Source: Streptomyces bobili
Lineage (GTDB): Bacteria > Actinomycetota > Actinomycetes > Streptomycetales > Streptomycetaceae
Direction: 5' to 3'
NCBI RefSeq assembly: GCF_002154575.1
Contig: NZ_MUBA01000306.1
Coordinates: 1 to 35,447, forward strand
Length of the DNA: 35,447 nt
Below, piece by piece: positions 24,042 to 34,628 of the stretch (positions are counted from its first letter, which is position 1; each line of letters starts with the position of its first letter). The notes under the pieces are model-generated. The model was not told where the DNA came from, made no database searches, and saw only the letters and a list, made by a program, of their open reading frames with translations. The translations under genes and the position numbers were made by a program.

Positions 24042-25967
24042 TCACAGGGAGTTCTGAGGGGCCCTTGACGTCGCGCCCCGGTACCAGTACTCGAGGGTCA
24101 GCACATGCCACAGATGCTTGGAGAAGTCCCGCTGTCCGGCGGCGTCCTCGGCGACCATCCGCGCCAGCGCGTCGCGGCGCAGGATCCCGGAGTTGACGAG
24201 CACGCCGTCGTTGACGACCTCGCGCACCAGCGGTGCCAGATCCCGGCTCATCCAGGCCCGCAGCGGGGCGCTGAACAGGCCCTTGGGCCGGTACACGATC
24301 TCCCGCGGCAGGACCGAGGAGGCCGCCTCCTTGAGGACGGCCTTGCCCTGCCGTCCGACGATCTTGCGGTCGCCGGGCACGGCGAACGCCGCCTTGACCA
24401 CCTCGACGTCCACGTACGGCACCCGCACCTCGGTCGACGCGGCCATGCTGGAGCGGTCCGTGTACGCGAGGTTCAGGCCCGGCAGGAACATCCGGGAGTC
24501 GCCCAGGCACATGCGGTTGACGAAGTCGTCGAGGTCGTTGTCCTCGTAGACGTCCGCGTGCTCGGTCAGCACGTCGTCGACCGTCCCGGCCAGGTCCGGA
24601 TCGATCAGGGCGAGCAGCTCGCCCCGGTCGTACATGGTGTAACTGCGCCGGAACGCGGTCTCCTCCGGCAGATCGGCGAAGGACAGGAACCGCTTCGCGA
24701 AGCGCACCGACCGGTACCCGCGGCGGGCCGTGGCGACCGGCAGCCGGTCCACGGCCCTGGACAGACCGCGCCGCAGTGGCCGTGGGACGCGCTGGTAGCG
24801 CAGCGCGAGCAGGTTGGCGAGGTGCTTGCGGTACCCGGCGAACAGCTCGTCGGCGCCCATCCCCGAGAGCATCACCTTCACGCCCGCTTCTCGGGCGGCC
24901 TCGCAGATCAGGAACGTGTTGATCGCGGCGGGATCGCCGATCGGCTCGTCCAGGTGGTGCGTCATCCGCGGCAGCAGGTCGAGCACGTTCGGAGCGATCT
25001 CGATCTCGTGCAGGTCGACGCCGAACCGCTCGGCCACCTGCCGGGCGTAGCGCAGGTCGTCCGGCATCGCCTCGAACCTGGCGTCCTCGGCGCGGAACCC
25101 GATCGTGTAGGCGGAGATACCGGGCCGGTCGCGGGCGGCCAGCGCGGTCAGGTAGCTGGAGTCGAGGCCGCCGGAGAGGAAGGTCGCCACGGGCACGTCG
25201 GACAGCAGGTGACGCCGGGTCGACTCCTCGACGACGGCGGCGATGTCCGGCTGCTCGCCGGTCAGAGCCCGCTCCCGGCCCTCGGCGGCGACGTCCCGCA
25301 GACTCCAGAACCGGCCGCGCTCCGCCCGGCCGTCGGGCCGGAACCTCATCCAGCTCCCCGGCGGCAGCTTCTCCGCCTCGCGGAACGCGCACCGTGAGTC
25401 CGGCACCCAGTAGTACAGCAGTGAGGCCACCAGCGCCGCGTGGTCCACCTCCAGCGACCCGCCGGTCACGGCCGCGAGCGCCTTCAGCTCGGAGGCGAAC
25501 ATCAGGCCCTCGCCGCGCCGCAGCAGGAACAGCGGCTTGATGCCGAGCTGGTCGCGGGCGAGGACCAGGTCACCGGTCCGCTCGTCGAAGATCCCGAACG
25601 CGAACATGCCGCGCAGCCGGGGCAGACAGTCCGTGCCCCAGCGCCGCCAGGCCTCCAGCAGCACCTCGGTGTCCGAGGTGCCCCGGAAGCGCACCCCGGC
25701 CGCCGTCAGCTCGGCACGCAGTTCGGGGGCGTTGTACAGCTCGCCGTTGTACGTCAGGACGAGGCCGTCGGAGACCATCGGCTGGGCGCCGGTCTCCGAC
25801 AGGTCGACGACGGCCAGCCGGCGGTGCCCCAGGTGCACTTCGGCGTCACCGACGGCGTGGCCGTACCGGCCCGCCCCGTCCGGGCCGCGGTGGGCGAGGG
25901 TATCGGTGAGCCGGTCGGTCACGGCCTTGCCGTCCGGCCAGCGGTACGTACCTGCGATGCCACACAT
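24042..25967 (-). CDS. asnB: Glutamine-dependent asparagine synthase-type amidotransferase
   Basis: The 641-residue protein has the N-terminal class II glutaminase domain (nucleophile Cys2 in MCGIAGTY, HRGPDGAG, YNGELYN, GMFAFGIFDE) and the C-terminal synthetase domain with the ATP PP-loop SGGLDSS (265-271), MSGMGADELFAGY and VYRPKGLFSAP. It can release ammonia from glutamine and join it to an adenylated carboxylate. In polysaccharide loci such enzymes are thought to amidate uronic acids (as for GalNAcA amides), which fits the GDP-mannose dehydrogenase gene in the same operon; true asparagine synthesis is the alternative. The ATG at 25967 is three bases after the Wzz2 stop. Confidence 0.92.
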   Translation of the reverse strand: MCGIAGTYRWPDGKAVTDRLTDTLAHRGPDGAGRYGHAVGDAEVHLGHRRLAVVDLSETGAQPMVSDGLVLTYNGELYNAPELRAELTAAGVRFRGTSDTEVLLEAWRRWGTDCLPRLRGMFAFGIFDERTGDLVLARDQLGIKPLFLLRRGEGLMFASELKALAAVTGGSLEVDHAALVASLLYYWVPDSRCAFREAEKLPPGSWMRFRPDGRAERGRFWSLRDVAAEGRERALTGEQPDIAAVVEESTRRHLLSDVPVATFLSGGLDSSYLTALAARDRPGISAYTIGFRAEDARFEAMPDDLRYARQVAERFGVDLHEIEIAPNVLDLLPRMTHHLDEPIGDPAAINTFLICEAAREAGVKVMLSGMGADELFAGYRKHLANLLALRYQRVPRPLRRGLSRAVDRLPVATARRGYRSVRFAKRFLSFADLPEETAFRRSYTMYDRGELLALIDPDLAGTVDDVLTEHADVYEDNDLDDFVNRMCLGDSRMFLPGLNLAYTDRSSMAASTEVRVPYVDVEVVKAAFAVPGDRKIVGRQGKAVLKEAASSVLPREIVYRPKGLFSAPLRAWMSRDLAPLVREVVNDGVLVNSGILRRDALARMVAEDAAGQRDFSKHLWHVLTLEYWYRGATSRAPQNSL

Positions 25968-25970
25968 GTC

Positions 25971-27521
25971 CTACCGCGCTTCCTGGTCGCTGTCCGGGAC
26001 GCGTGCCGCCCAGATCGGCAGCCGCTCCGTCCGCTGCCCGCCTTCCCCCGCCGTCCGAACGGCGGGGGAGGTACCCCCACCGTTCTGTCGGACCGCCCGT
26101 TCGCCACGGACGCGCGGCGCGGTGTGCGGCCCGTCCCACAACGTGCCGTCGGTCCGGTCACGCGGATCGGGGTCGATCAGCACCACGCCGATCACCGCGA
26201 TGCGCTGGTCGGCGAGCTGCCGTGCCACGGTGTGCAGCCATGCGGCACTGCCGTGCCCGGCACGCACGACGAGCACGGTCCGCGTGCCGAGGTACCGCAG
26301 GTCCGTCCATGCCGTGCCGGGCGCCACCGAGCCGACGCCGAGCCGGCGCTCCTCGGGCGACAGGGCCTCGGCACGCTCGCCGCCGACCACGGTCGGGTCT
26401 CCCGGGTTCGGGCGGCGCCCGGTCAGCCGCTGTCCGGGCAGGCCGTCGACGACGACGACCGGCCCGTCCGCCGCCAGTGCCGCGGCGAGGTCCAGGGCGA
26501 TCACGCCCGTGCCGCGCGCACAGCCCAGCTCCAGCAGCGACAACGGTTCCGCGGAGCCGCGCACGGTGCGGGCCAGTGACGTGGTGAGCCGTGTCCGTGC
26601 CGCCCGGCTCCGCCGTCGCCGCCACAGCCGGGCCGGCCGGCGGGGCAGTTCCGCGATGACCGAGGCGCCGAGGTTCGCCGCGATCTGCCGGCGCAGCACG
26701 GGGCGGTCCGCCACGACGGTGCCGACCGCGGCCACCGCGAGCCCGAGAGCGAGCCCGAGGACGAGCCCGATCGCGGCATCGGTGGCGGCGGCCCTGGGAA
26801 GGGAGTACCGCTCGGCGCGCGGGGCGTCCACGATCTGCGTGCCGGCGACGAGCTGGGGTGTGCCGATGCCGGCCTCCGCGGCGCGCTGGCCGAACTCGGT
26901 GATCTGCGAGGTGAGTTCTGCCCGCCGGGCGTAGAGCGACTCCAGGTTCGCCGACGCCTTCGGTCCGCTCTCCGTCGCGCCGTCCCCGATCGCCTTGTCG
27001 ACCGTGGTGAGTTCGCCGCGCAGTCGGTCACGCTGGTCGAGCAGGGCCTTCGCCTCGGCCTTGGCGGCTTGCTGTATTCGTCTCACGTGGTCCGCGACGA
27101 ACGCGTCGGCCAGCGCCTTGGCGCGGGCCACCGCTTCCGCTTCGCTGTCGGCGGTCACGGTGATCTGGAGCAGGTTGTTGGTCAGGCCGCTGCCCCCGTA
27201 GTCCCGCATGAAGTCCTCAGGTTTCTCAGGGGAGTCGAGGGAACGCAGGGCCGCGGCGGCGATCCGCGTGGTGTGCAGCAGCGCGACGTCGGTGCGGATC
27301 AGTGTTCCCGGGTCGTTGGGCTGGTCCTCCTGATGCGCGACCAGCACCTTGGTCACCGCGGTCGGCGGGGGCGGCAGCAGGACGGCCACCGCCGCGCCGA
27401 CGAGCAGCCCCAGCAGTGCCAGCGAGTACCAGAGACGGCGCCGCCTGCGCACCGCCACCACCAGCGCCTGCAGATCCAGCAGCGGAGCGGCCGACGACTC
27501 CGAAGTCGTACTCGTCGTCAC
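25971..27521 (-). CDS. Wzz-like chain-length protein with degenerate BY-kinase domain (second)
   Basis: The 516-residue protein has a membrane span at ~30-50, a periplasm-type loop with a coiled coil (~150-180, QQAAKAEAKALLDQRDRLRG) and a second span at ~250-272. This is the layout of Wzz/GNVR polysaccharide co-polymerases. The C-terminal part (~310-455) resembles a bacterial tyrosine kinase fold: LELGCARGTGVIALDLAAAL takes the place of the Walker A loop, VVVVDGLPG of Walker A', and VLVVRAGHG…GVVLIDPD of the last strands. The Walker A lysine is missing (GCARGTG) and no Tyr-rich tail follows, so kinase activity is unlikely. The GTG at 27521 overlaps the stop of the first Wzz gene (GTGA). Confidence 0.84.
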   Translation of the reverse strand: MTTSTTSESSAAPLLDLQALVVAVRRRRRLWYSLALLGLLVGAAVAVLLPPPPTAVTKVLVAHQEDQPNDPGTLIRTDVALLHTTRIAAAALRSLDSPEKPEDFMRDYGGSGLTNNLLQITVTADSEAEAVARAKALADAFVADHVRRIQQAAKAEAKALLDQRDRLRGELTTVDKAIGDGATESGPKASANLESLYARRAELTSQITEFGQRAAEAGIGTPQLVAGTQIVDAPRAERYSLPRAAATDAAIGLVLGLALGLAVAAVGTVVADRPVLRRQIAANLGASVIAELPRRPARLWRRRRSRAARTRLTTSLARTVRGSAEPLSLLELGCARGTGVIALDLAAALAADGPVVVVDGLPGQRLTGRRPNPGDPTVVGGERAEALSPEERRLGVGSVAPGTAWTDLRYLGTRTVLVVRAGHGSAAWLHTVARQLADQRIAVIGVVLIDPDPRDRTDGTLWDGPHTAPRVRGERAVRQNGGGTSPAVRTAGEGGQRTERLPIWAARVPDSDQEAR

Positions 27522-28885
27522 CTTGACGCTCCCCTCGTGTCGTCGCCGATCGCGAGCGCCGGCGTGGCGGTTCGGCGAGCATCGGCGGCAGGCGGTGTCG
27601 CACGGGTCCGGACCGCGCCGGCCAGGACGATGCCGACGACCTCGTGATGGGCGTCCGTACACGCCTCGGCGATGCCCGCGAGTTCCCCAGCGGTCCAGCT
27701 GCCGGCGCTGAGTACGACCAGGGCGCCGGACTCGTCGTCGCGGTCCGGCACCAGCGGCTGGGACACCGAGACCCCGACCACGCGCAGCGACGGATCGCTC
27801 CGCGCCTCGGTGACGAGCTGCCCGGCGGCCCGGTGGGCGATCTCGTCGCCTTCCGGCACGACGACCAGCAGCCGACGGGCGTCCGGCAGCCGTTCCCGGA
27901 GACGGGCGCTCACCCGCCGGTAGCGGATCTGCCGGCCGGCCTCGTCGCCGGACGCCTGCGGGATCGGCAGGTCCCACCGGACGTCGACGCCCAGCAGCCG
28001 GCGGATCCGCGCCCGCGGGTCACCGCCTTCCGGCCGCTGCCCGGTCCGTTCGGCGGGTACGTCGACGGTGCCCAGCAGCGTGGAGCCCAGCGCCGCGGCG
28101 ATCTCCGGTTCGGTGCGCAGCCTGCGGCTCATCCGCGCGGCGGCGAGATGGCCGATCACCGCGAGCAGGAAGAACAGGACCGCGCCGCCGACGATGAGCT
28201 GCGTCCGCGTCGGCGGTGCCTCACCGGTCGGCCGGGCCGCCGGGCCCATGACGACCAGGTTGGTCTTGCCGGCGGTCGGGTCGACCTCGTCCAGTTTGGC
28301 GACGGCCTTCTGCAGCGCGGTGCGCAGCTTCGCGAGTTCGGTGCGGGTCTGGACGCTCTCCACGGTCTGCCCCGGATCGGCCGCGTCGGCCAGCTCGGTG
28401 ATGCGGCGGCTGGTCTGCACGACCAGTTGCCGCAGCGCCTCGGGTTGCTCCGCCGTGTCCGGATCGGTGTTGTCGCCGACGATCCGCGCGGCGAAGGTGA
28501 CGAACTGCTGGGCCACCTGGTCGGAGAGCCGCTGTGCGCGCTCCGGGGTGCCGGCCGTGCCCGAGATCTTGATGATGTTCCCGTCGGCGGACGTGGCGCT
28601 CACCTGGTCCCGCAGTTCTCTGCCGCCGACCCCGCTCCAGCCGAGGGTGGCGGCCGCGCGGTCGAGCACCACCGAACTGGTCGCGATCTCCGCCTGGGTC
28701 AGCAGCTCGCGTTCCTCCCACGCCCCGGGCAGCAGGACCGATGCCGACGTCGTGTAGCGGGGCGGGAACACCAGGGAGGTGCCGTAGCCGACGAGCGCAC
28801 CCACCAGGACGAGGAGGGTGAGGAACCGTCGGCGCCGACGGATAATCCGCCCGATCGTGACCAGGCGTATCGTGTCATCGCTCAA
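27518..28885 (-). CDS. Wzz-like chain-length protein with degenerate nucleotide-binding tail (first)
   Basis: The 455-residue protein spans the membrane at ~20-40 and ~228-250, with a Wzz domain between (YTTSASVLLPGAW, SGTAGTPERAQRLSDQVAQQFV, TELAKLRTALQKAVAKLDEV). The cytoplasmic C-terminus (~325-425) follows the BY-kinase order: LLVVVPEGDEIAHRAAGQL where the P-loop should be, then GALVVLSAGSWTAGELAG and VVGIVLAG. No GK[ST] is present. The start is a TTG at 28885 that overlaps the GT4 stop (TTGA), with GGGAGAAGG about eight bases before it; no ATG or GTG lies near in frame. It and the next gene may form one hetero-oligomeric chain-length regulator (inference). Confidence 0.82.
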   Translation of the reverse strand: MSDDTIRLVTIGRIIRRRRRFLTLLVLVGALVGYGTSLVFPPRYTTSASVLLPGAWEERELLTQAEIATSSVVLDRAAATLGWSGVGGRELRDQVSATSADGNIIKISGTAGTPERAQRLSDQVAQQFVTFAARIVGDNTDPDTAEQPEALRQLVVQTSRRITELADAADPGQTVESVQTRTELAKLRTALQKAVAKLDEVDPTAGKTNLVVMGPAARPTGEAPPTRTQLIVGGAVLFFLLAVIGHLAAARMSRRLRTEPEIAAALGSTLLGTVDVPAERTGQRPEGGDPRARIRRLLGVDVRWDLPIPQASGDEAGRQIRYRRVSARLRERLPDARRLLVVVPEGDEIAHRAAGQLVTEARSDPSLRVVGVSVSQPLVPDRDDESGALVVLSAGSWTAGELAGIAEACTDAHHEVVGIVLAGAVRTRATPPAADARRTATPALAIGDDTRGASR

Positions 28886-30151
28886 CTGCGCGGCCTTCTC
28901 CCTGATCGGTCCGGGTCGCCCGCCGACGCCGGAGCGTCGGCACGGCAGGCAGCGGCGTAGGCGGCGAGCAGTGACGCTTGCGAGTTCCGCCAGGAGAGCG
29001 CCCCGCCGATCCGCTCCTGGCCGATCTTGCCCATCCGGGCCCGCTCCTCCGGATCGTCCAGCAGCCCCGCGACGAGTCCGGCGAACGCGGACTCGTCGTC
29101 GGCGGGCGCGTAGACGGCGGCGTCACCGGCGGAGACGCGCGCCTCCCGGAGGTCGAAGGAGACGATCGGCCGGCCCATCACCATGTACTCGAGGACCTTG
29201 TTCATGGTCGACACGTCGTTGAGCGGATTGCGCGGGTCGGGGGAGAGGCACACGTCCGCGGTCGACAGGTAGCGCACCAGGTCGGCGTCCGGAACGCGCC
29301 CGGTGAACTGCACCTGCTCCGACAGCCCGAGCCGCCGGGACAGTTCCACCATCGCGTCGAAGGTGTCACCGCCGCCGACGAACACGGCATGCCAGTCGGT
29401 CCGCCCCAGCTCGTCGCGGAGCTTCGCCAGGGCCCGCAAGGCGTAGTCGACGCCGTCCTGCGGACCCATGACCCCGAGGTAACACAGCAGATGAGGCTTG
29501 CCGCGCTTCAGCTCCGGCTCGGGCGGTACGGGGTGGAACCGTGTGATGTCCGGGGCGCTGCGCACCACGAAGACGTCCGCCGGCCGCAGGCCGCCGCGGC
29601 GCACCGCGACGTCCCGGTAGCTCTCGTTCGTGGCGAGTACGACGTCCGCGGCCCGGTACGTCATCCGTTCCAGCGCGCACACCGCGCGGTAGAGCAGGTC
29701 CTCACCGCGGCCGAACCGGGAGAGGTACAGCTCGGGCACCAGGTCGTGCTGGTCGAAGACGAACCGCGCCCCGCGCCGCTTGAGCCACAGCGCCGGCAGG
29801 AACAGCAGGTCGGGCGGATTGCAGGCGTGGACCACGTCGACCGGGCCGACCTTGCGGGCCAGCCGGACCGTGTGCCACAACGCCGACCCGTACTCCCGCA
29901 GGTAGCCGGCCGGCCCTCCGGTGGCCGCGCGCAACGGGTAGCGGTGGATCCGCACCCCGTCGATCTCCGTCTCCGCCTCCGTGTCCCGCTTGCTCCCTTG
30001 CGGACAGATGACGTCCACCGTCCAGCCCGCGTCGCGCAGCGTCGTGCACTCCTGCCACACCCGCCGGTCGAACGGCACCGACAGGTTCTCCACGAGGATC
30101 AGCGCACGCCGGCCCGGCCGGTCGCCGCCGGCCAGGTCCTCCAACGATGTG

Positions 30152-31468
<1,317 letters not shown>

Positions 31469-31550
31469 CAGGCGTTCCTCCCCCCGAGCAGGCCCTTGTG
31501 GCCCGCAGTCCGCGCGCCGGCTGAACCGTTGAGTCGCAGCCCTGCGCGCA

Positions 31551-33029
31551 TCAGTAAGCGCCTTGCCCGTAGAGCACCGCCCGCAGCGTCTTCCACAAGA
31601 TCACCGTGTCCAGGGCGAGCGACCAGTCCTCCACGTACCGCAGGTCCAGCCGGACCGCCTCCTCCCAGGACAGGTCGCTGCGTCCGCTGATCTGCCACAG
31701 GCCGGTGAGTCCGGGCTTGACCAGCAGCCGCCGCCGGATGACCGGCCCGTACGCGGCGGACTCCTCCGGCAACGGAGGCCGCGGACCGACGAGCGACATC
31801 GATCCGGTCAGCACGTTGAAGAGCTGCGGCAGCTCGTCGATCGAGTACCGGCGGAGCACCGCTCCCACCCCGGTCACCCGCGGATCCCGGCGGAGCTTGA
31901 ACAGCAGGCCGGCGCCCTCGTTGCGGTCGGCCAGCGCGTCACGGGCCCGGTCCGCCCCGGCGACCATGGTGCGGAACTTGACGATGGTGAACTCGCGGCC
32001 GTCCTTGCCGACTCTGCGCTGGCGGTAGAAGGCCCCACCGCGGCTGTCCACCATCACGATCAGCGCGACGAACACCATCAGCGGCGCGAACAGCACGAGC
32101 AGGAACGCCGCGCCCATCCGGTCGACGACGCCTTTGACCGCGTGGCGGCCCCCGCTGAAGGTCGGCATGCTGACCCGCAGCAGCGGTATCCCGAGCACCG
32201 CGTCGACATGCAGCCGCGGGCCGGCCACCTCCATCAGCACGGGCGCCACGATCATCTCGGCGTCGCTGCCTTCGAGGTTCCACGCCAGCCGTTGCAACCG
32301 GTCCGGCGACCAGTGCGGGTCCGGTGTGACCGCGACGACCCGGTAGCCGTCGTGGCGTACGTGGTCCGCGACGTCCGCCAGCCGGCCGACGACGGGCACT
32401 CCGTCCAGTTGGTCGCCGTCGAGCCCGCGACCGTCCGTCGTGCACACCGCGTCCACCCGCCAGCCGAGGTGCGGGAACTTGCGGGTCCGGTTGATCAGGT
32501 CGCGCACGGTGGCCGGGCTCCCGGCGGCGAGCACCGGTCGCAGGCACCGTCCTTCCTTCCGCTGTCTGTGCAGCCAGAGGCGCAGCACATACCGCGAGGT
32601 CATGGTGACGAGCGCGATGGCGGGGATGGCGACGAAGATCCACAATTTGATGTTTCGCGAGGTGAGAGCTATTCCGCCGAGAGCCAGTACGACCGTCGCC
32701 GCGAACAGTGAGCGTCCGAGCCGGCGGAATTCCTCGGCCCCCTGGCCGAGAACCGCCGGAGACCACGCCCGGCTCACCGCAAGCGCCCCCAGCACCAGCA
32801 ACTCGGTGCCGAATGCGAGAATGCCCCACTTCTCATGCCAGTTGGCCGCGTCCCGGGCCCCGAAGAAGTTTCCGATGGCTGCCACGACAAAAGCGGTGGT
32901 CACGGTGTCGTTGATGATCACGGTACGGCGGTAACGCTGCTCCCATTCGATCGCGGGCGGGCTGACTGCCCCGTTCGCCGGACGCCCCCGCGCCGACGGA
33001 AACGGGCTGACCAATTCCCCTTGCCGCAC
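31551..33029 (-). CDS. Undecaprenyl-phosphate sugar-1-phosphate transferase (initiating transferase)
   Basis: This 492-residue polyprenyl-phosphate hexose-1-phosphate transferase has four to five N-terminal spans (from ~38 to 145), a cytoplasmic Rossmann-like middle and a C-terminal bacterial-sugar-transferase domain (~297-492). The latter has FTIVKFRTM (351-355), SIDELPQLFNVL, SLVGPRPPLPEE (412 on) and KPGLTGLWQISGRSDLSWEEA. The WcaJ/PssY/CpsE type moves a sugar phosphate from UDP-sugar to undecaprenyl phosphate, starting repeat-unit synthesis. I start it at the GTG 33029 after a G-rich run (GGGGGG); the upstream in-frame ATG at 33182 covers hairpin repeats with poor third-position GC. It is the promoter-proximal gene of the 21-gene operon. 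Confidence 0.92.
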   Translation of the reverse strand: MRQGELVSPFPSARGRPANGAVSPPAIEWEQRYRRTVIINDTVTTAFVVAAIGNFFGARDAANWHEKWGILAFGTELLVLGALAVSRAWSPAVLGQGAEEFRRLGRSLFAATVVLALGGIALTSRNIKLWIFVAIPAIALVTMTSRYVLRLWLHRQRKEGRCLRPVLAAGSPATVRDLINRTRKFPHLGWRVDAVCTTDGRGLDGDQLDGVPVVGRLADVADHVRHDGYRVVAVTPDPHWSPDRLQRLAWNLEGSDAEMIVAPVLMEVAGPRLHVDAVLGIPLLRVSMPTFSGGRHAVKGVVDRMGAAFLLVLFAPLMVFVALIVMVDSRGGAFYRQRRVGKDGREFTIVKFRTMVAGADRARDALADRNEGAGLLFKLRRDPRVTGVGAVLRRYSIDELPQLFNVLTGSMSLVGPRPPLPEESAAYGPVIRRRLLVKPGLTGLWQISGRSDLSWEEAVRLDLRYVEDWSLALDTVILWKTLRAVLYGQGAY

Positions 33030-33051
33030 AGAACCCCCCAGGTCCCCAGTG

Positions 33052-33170
33052 GTTCGGCGTGTCCGCCGAACACTGTTGCTCCCCTCGGGAGGCCCCCGCC
33101 TCCCGCACTGTCCCTCCTCTCGGAGGGTTCCCCGCCCCCCGGTGCAGCGCTGTTCCTCCTCTGTGGGAGG
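33052..33170 (-). promoter_or_regulatory. Structured leader: four hairpins before the polysaccharide operon
   Basis: Directly upstream of the first operon gene are four hairpin-forming segments: an 8-bp perfect stem GTTCGGCG/CGCCGAAC with loop TGTC (33052-33071), CTCCC/GGGAG (33079-33091), CCCTCC/GGAGGG with loop TCTC (33112-33127), and CCTCC/GGAGG (33155-33170). The last three are diverged copies of one unit, each preceded on the plus strand by (C/G)CTGT. On the operon transcript each copy carries a GGAGG run inside the stem. This could be a leader RNA controlling elongation or translation; no known riboswitch is recognised. Confidence 0.5.
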
Positions 33171-34041
33171 CCCTCTGCGCATGGCATCCCAGCTATTCCA
33201 GAGCTACTTGAAGAGTTCGCCTCGCACAGGCAGCGGACTCGCATGTCCGGCCAGACTCGGAGGCGCACGGGAACCCGTTGGAAACCTCAGGTGCTCTTCG
33301 CGCCCGAGGCCCTCTCGGGCCAAAAGAATTGATCACCCCCACGTCTGGCGCCGGGCATGCGGCTGCTGCCAATCCCTGACGCCGGACCCATAGATCATTT
33401 CCATCGCTTCGTGTTCGAACAGCTGAAGCACGGTCAATCTAGACCATCGCGACCAGTATGAAGAGAGGGTGTGTGTAATTTGTGTTCAAGCTTTGGGACT
33501 TGATCCACAGATCAGCCATCTCCTACGGTTGCCTTCACGCCATAGCGAGCACCGGCAGCTCGCCGGACCCCGGGCGCCGCCTCCGCGCGGCGGCGATCGG
33601 CGAGCCGCAGAGGGCCTTCCGCAGCGCCCGGTCGGGCAACCACTGCCTCGGTTCGTACACAACGCGATGCCGGTCCGGATGCCCGAGCGGGCGCGGCGAT
33701 CGGCGCCGAGGACACACGCCCGGCTTGATCACGTCGGTGTGCGGCGGCACGCCCAAGAAGGAGCGCGACCGCGTCGAGGACCGACCGGACGCACACCGCG
33801 ATGCTGCCGGGCGCCGACGGAGGGCCCGGGACACGAGCAGCCGGTGCTCGACGCCTGTGGCCGTGCCGCGGATGCCCGCCGCGCGGACGCGCGTGGTGAC
33901 GCGGTCGGTACGCCTGGCGGGTGAATCGCTCCGCCGGGTGCCACGTCGTGGGGGGTGACCGGGTGTCGATCGTCGGATGAGTGGAATGGATGTGTGGCCC
34001 CGTTCAGGCAAGCCGAGTGCAGTGTGTCATTGGAGGACTCC
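33171..34041. other. Gene-poor gap with AT-richer segment, hairpin and degraded coding-like stretch
   Basis: No convincing intact gene lies here. A 7-bp perfect hairpin (GCCCGAG/CTCGGGC, 33302-33320) has no T-run on either strand in the right place, so it is not a standard terminator. 33320-33500 is lower in GC, with the palindrome TGTTCGAACA (33412-33421) and GGTC-N6-GACC (33432-33445). It is the likely site of operon promoters, but I could not assign -35/-10 boxes. 33535-33930 shows patches of minus-strand G/C-ending codons that hop between two frames, which looks like a decayed gene; the family is not recognised. Confidence 0.4.
34032..34037 (+). promoter_or_regulatory. Ribosome binding site deciding a TTG start
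   Basis: GGAGGA lies four bases before the TTG at 34042. The first ATG in this frame (33955) would add 29 residues without coding character and would hide the signal peptide. Confidence 0.65.
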
Positions 34042-34527
34042 TTGGGCAGCACACATGTTGGCGTTGGTATCGGACTGGTGGTCGGTGTCCTGGTGTTGCA
34101 GGGGCCGGTCGCTGCCGCAGCCGGCGAATCCCGTCTCGACATCCGTTCGCGGCCGGGATCTTCCGGGACCACGGTCACGGTCAGTACCACCGCGTGCGGC
34201 GCGGAGGTCTATGGAAAGGGGCAGTCGGAGCTGGCGGGAGCCTTCCACCTCTTGGAGGGCGAGCGGAAGGGCGTCCTGACCGGCCAGTTCGTCGTACCGG
34301 AGGGAACAGAGGCCACCACCGACACCGTCACGGTCAAGTGCCCGCCGAGGGTGAAGCTCACCGACTCGTACGCGTTGACGGCGCGGCCCCACGGCGCCGT
34401 CGAGGCCGGTTTCGGAGACACCGACGACACAGCCACACAGCTCGCCGTGGGCGGGGTGCTGATGGCCGCGGGCGCGGCGGGTTGGCTGGTGCGAGTGCGT
34501 CACCGCTCGCAGGCCGGCCGCGCATGA
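34042..34527 (+). CDS. Small secreted, C-terminally anchored protein preceding sortase
   Basis: From the TTG at 34042 this gives 161 residues. It has a signal peptide (HVGVGIGLVVGVLVLQGPVAAAAG), a ~90-residue outside domain with two Cys (TACGAEV and VKCPPR) likely to form a disulfide, and a C-terminal span (LAVGGVLMAAGAAGWLV) followed by the basic tail RVRHRSQAGRA. The C-terminus has the shape of a sortase sorting signal but no LPXTG or LAXTG motif. I do not recognise the family. Similar small proteins often sit directly before class F sortase genes in Streptomyces, as here (101-base gap). It may be a membrane partner or a non-canonical substrate of that sortase (inference). Confidence 0.78.
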   Translation: MGSTHVGVGIGLVVGVLVLQGPVAAAAGESRLDIRSRPGSSGTTVTVSTTACGAEVYGKGQSELAGAFHLLEGERKGVLTGQFVVPEGTEATTDTVTVKCPPRVKLTDSYALTARPHGAVEAGFGDTDDTATQLAVGGVLMAAGAAGWLVRVRHRSQAGRA

Positions 34528-34628
34528 CCCGCGGCGTCCTGCCGCACAGGCCTGTGGTGGCTGCCTCACCGGAAGCCGTGTGGCAGGGCTGTCCCTCTCT
34601 TCCCCGGTAGTGAGCAAGAGGCTGGAAC

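Noticed and set aside
23989..25392. N-terminal extension of the oxidoreductase frame up to 25392
   Set aside because: It overlaps AsnB in another frame, gives Arg/Gly-rich nonsense, and a good ribosome site lies before GTG 23988.
33030..33182. ATG at 33182 as start of the initiating transferase
   Set aside because: The extra codons cover hairpin repeats and have poor third-position GC compared with the gene.
33302..33320. Perfect 7-bp hairpin as a rho-independent terminator
   Set aside because: On the plus strand it is followed by A-rich, not T-rich, sequence; on the minus strand the T-run is upstream of the stem.
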